Assembly (NCBI GenBank): GCA_003476595.1
Contig: DMTU01000256.1
Span: 25,182-31,556, forward strand
Source: Acidimicrobiaceae bacterium
GTDB taxonomy: Bacteria > Actinomycetota > Acidimicrobiia > Acidimicrobiales > Salinilacustritrichaceae
Reading direction: 5' to 3'
Length of the DNA stretch: 6,375 nt
This document shows positions 4,486 through 6,375 of the stretch, in pieces. The notes beneath the pieces were generated by a model. That model had not been told where the DNA came from. It ran no database searches and saw only the letters and a list, made by a program, of their open reading frames with translations. Position numbers and translations under genes: made by a program. The number at the start of each line of letters is the position of its first letter. The stretch's first letter is position 1.

Positions 4486-6375
4486 TCAGCCCCCACCGTC
4501 CGCGTCACCGTCGGCGCTCGTCGACGCCTCGGTCGTGGCCGGCGCGGTGGTGGTCGTCGTGGTCGTCGGCGCGGTCGTGGTGGTCGACGACGACGTGGTC
4601 GAGGTCGGTTCGCCGTCTCCGCCGCCGCCGTCCTCGTCCTCGTCGTCCGCGCCGTCCCCCTCGTCGGGCTCCGTCGTCGTGGTCGAGGACGTGGTCGAGG
4701 TGGTCGAGGTCGTCGACGACGCGTCGGCCTCGATCCGCTCCTGGGCCTCCTCGGCCGCCGGCGAGCGGCGGTTCGGGTTGCGCAGCAGGTCGCCGTCGGG
4801 CTCGGCGAACTCCGTGGCGGGCACGCCCTCGAGCGCCTCGACCATGAAGTCGTGCCAGATCATCGCCGGGACGGTGCCGCCCTGCACCTGCTCCCCGTCG
4901 ACCTCGACGGTCTCGTTGGTGTCGGGGTTCCCGACCCAGACGATGGCGGTGTAGTCGGGCGTGTAGCCGGCGAGCCACGCGTCGGCGTTGTTCTGGGTCG
5001 TGCCGGTCTTGGCCGCCATCGGCCGCTCGAGGGCGGCGCGCCGGGCGGTGCCCCGTCGCGGCGACTCCTGCAGCACGGCGTTGACCGTGTCCGCGACCGA
5101 CGGGTCGACGACCTCCTCGCCCTCCAGCTCGTGCTCCCACAGGACGTCGCCCGAGCGGGTCTCGACCTTGGTCATCACGAAGGGCGCGATCCGGGTGCCG
5201 GAGCGGGCGAGCGTGGAGTACAGGGTGGCCATCTCCAGGACGCTGACCTCCTGGGCCCCCAGCGCGATGGACGGGTGCGGCTGGAGGTCGCGGGTGATGC
5301 CGAGGCGGTTCGCCATGTCGACCACCGCGTCGGCGCCGACCTGCAGGACGGCCTGGGCGTAGACGGTGTTCACCGAGCGCACGGTGGCGTCGGCGAGGCT
5401 GAGCGTGCCGTAGCCCCCGCCGCCGGCGTTGGACACCTCCCACGGCTCGGAACCGGGGATGTCGAAGGTCATCTCCGCCGGGGCCGGGAACCGCTGGCCG
5501 GCGCCGTTGCCGGCCTCGAGGTTGGCAGCCAGGGTGACGGGTTTGAACGTGGAACCGGGTTGGCGCCCCCCGCCGCCGGCATCGGAGACGAGGTCGACCT
5601 GCAGGGCGTCGAAGTCCCGGCCACCGACCCAGGCCCGCACCGCGCCGAAGCGGTCCACGCCGACGACCGCGGCCTGGGGATCCTCGGGGTCGTCGAGGTG
5701 CGTCGCGACCGCGGCCTCCGCGGCGCGCTGATCGGCGAGGTCGAGGGTCGTGTGCACGACGAGGCCCCGGTCGTAGAGCGCCTGCTCGCCGAAGCGCTCC
5801 ACGAGCAGGCCACGCACGTGCTCCACGAAGTGGGGTGCCACGCCGGCCCGCAGCACGGTGGGGGACGGGTCGGCGGCGGTGACCTCGACGGGGGTGCCCT
5901 TGGCCCGCTCGGCCTCATCGGTATCGAGCGTCCCCATGGCGGCCATCGCATCGAGGACCGCGTCGCGCCGCTGTCGGGCGGCCTCGGGGTGATCGTCGGG
6001 ACCGAGCGACTCCGGGGCCCGCAGCATGCCGGTGAGCAGGGCGGCCTGCTCCGGCGTGAGGTCGGCCGCAGTGGTGTCGAACCACGTGCGGGCCGCGGCC
6101 TCGATCCCGTAGGCGCCACGACCGAAGTAGACGGTGTTCAGGTAGCGCTCGAGGATCACGTCCTTGTCCTCGGTGCGGTCGAGCTTGACGGCGAGGACGG
6201 CCTCCCGGACCTTGCGGGTCAGGGTGCGGTCGCTGGTGAGGTAGGTGTTCTTGACCAGCTGCTGGGTGAGGGTGGAGCCACCCTGGGTCGAGTCGTCGGT
6301 GACGTTGTTCCACAGGGCGCGGGCGATGCCGGTCGGGTCGATGCCGCCGTGGTCGTAGAAGCGCTGGTCCTCGGC
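4486..6375 (-). CDS. Class A penicillin-binding protein (GT51 glycosyltransferase / transpeptidase), upstream paralogue, N-terminus outside the window
   Basis: 629 residues of a second bifunctional peptidoglycan synthase are visible. The frame stays open to the right edge, where it begins at AEDQRFYDHG, the GT51 catalytic motif (Glu at visible residue 2). By alignment with its paralogue about 115 N-terminal residues, including the membrane anchor, are missing. The GTG at 6159 is an internal valine. Other GT51 motifs are GGSTLTQQ (32-39) and RKVRE with Glu58. Transpeptidase motifs are STFK (Ser275, Lys278), SVN (334-336) and KTGT (456-459), so both activities look intact. After the transpeptidase domain there is only a short charged linker (about 530-550), then a tail of about 78 residues made of Thr/Ser runs, an acidic GDGADDEDED-type cluster, more Thr runs and a Gly/Asp end. 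The tandem arrangement and strong similarity point to gene duplication. It may be the first gene of a two-gene operon, but its promoter is not in view. Confidence 0.95.
   Translation of the reverse strand, partial: AEDQRFYDHGGIDPTGIARALWNNVTDDSTQGGSTLTQQLVKNTYLTSDRTLTRKVREAVLAVKLDRTEDKDVILERYLNTVYFGRGAYGIEAAARTWFDTTAADLTPEQAALLTGMLRAPESLGPDDHPEAARQRRDAVLDAMAAMGTLDTDEAERAKGTPVEVTAADPSPTVLRAGVAPHFVEHVRGLLVERFGEQALYDRGLVVHTTLDLADQRAAEAAVATHLDDPEDPQAAVVGVDRFGAVRAWVGGRDFDALQVDLVSDAGGGGRQPGSTFKPVTLAANLEAGNGAGQRFPAPAEMTFDIPGSEPWEVSNAGGGGYGTLSLADATVRSVNTVYAQAVLQVGADAVVDMANRLGITRDLQPHPSIALGAQEVSVLEMATLYSTLARSGTRIAPFVMTKVETRSGDVLWEHELEGEEVVDPSVADTVNAVLQESPRRGTARRAALERPMAAKTGTTQNNADAWLAGYTPDYTAIVWVGNPDTNETVEVDGEQVQGGTVPAMIWHDFMVEALEGVPATEFAEPDGDLLRNPNRRSPAAEEAQERIEADASSTTSTTSTTSSTTTTEPDEGDGADDEDEDGGGGDGEPTSTTSSSTTTTAPTTTTTTTAPATTEASTSADGDADGGG
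4516..4719 (-). repeat. Thr/Ser and acidic low-complexity tail of the upstream PBP
   Basis: This encodes visible residues about 553-620. Two Thr/Ser blocks flank an acidic Asp/Glu/Gly block (TEPDEGDGADDEDEDGGGG). The TTTTEPDE junction is also present in the paralogue's tail, showing the tails share ancestry even though their lengths differ. It would be an extracellular disordered tail. The imperfect GTC/GTG triplet repeats in the DNA make slippage likely. Confidence 0.85.

Noticed and set aside
4419..4508. Upstream ATG at 4508 as the start of the downstream PBP
   Set aside because: It would overlap the end of the previous gene by 23 bases, adds 30 residues that look like translated spacer, and the strong AAGGAGAC site serves the ATG at 4418.
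5915..6159. GTG at 6159 as a start of the upstream PBP
   Set aside because: The frame continues upstream to the window edge with essential GT51 motifs matching the paralogue, so this is an internal valine.
1..6375. CRISPR array or regularly spaced repeats
   Set aside because: The only repeats are triplet-type coding repeats in the PBP tails and the paralogous PBP sequence; there are no repeat-spacer units.

Overview
This is a high-GC window (clearly above 65% G+C by eye) with four protein genes and one tRNA gene. The tRNA lacks an encoded CCA end. The two bifunctional penicillin-binding proteins end in long Thr/Ser/acidic tails. Together these fit a high-GC Gram-positive actinobacterium. The Thr-rich tails with TEPDE-type motifs remind me most of Acidimicrobiia, but that placement is inference. 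I see no in-frame TTA leucine codon in any of the four genes.

Left part (1-1691, plus strand): two tyrosine recombinase genes overlap by ATGA. The first runs off the left edge and shows only its catalytic C-terminal part. The second is complete (422 aa), has all the expected catalytic residues, and carries a four-cysteine C-terminal extension. Stacked recombinase genes like this occur in recombinase-in-trio (RIT) and Tn554-like elements, so this is probably the right end of an integrated element whose remainder lies to the left.

Middle (1692-1973): a 154-base spacer with no gene leads to a complete tRNA-Leu(UAA) gene on the minus strand. The tRNA's 3' end faces the recombinases, the usual geometry for insertion at a tRNA gene. 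The recombinase genes converge on the tRNA and PBP genes. A hairpin between the tRNA and the PBP stop codon may end PBP transcription.

Right part (1974-6375, minus strand): two tandem class A PBP genes (GT51 glycosyltransferase plus transpeptidase), 67 bases apart. The upstream copy is cut by the right edge and the downstream one is complete (814 aa). They are clearly paralogues: 94 of 106 residues are identical around the glycosyltransferase active site, and there is a 41-base identical DNA block over the KTG motif. They differ after the transpeptidase domain, where the downstream copy has an extra region of about 110 residues with two cysteines and the upstream copy goes almost directly into its Thr/Ser tail. 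Both would polymerise and crosslink peptidoglycan outside the cytoplasmic membrane.

I do not see a clearly new multi-gene system. The points most worth following are the recombinase pair beside a bldA-type tRNA, and the tandem PBPs with different C-terminal modules.
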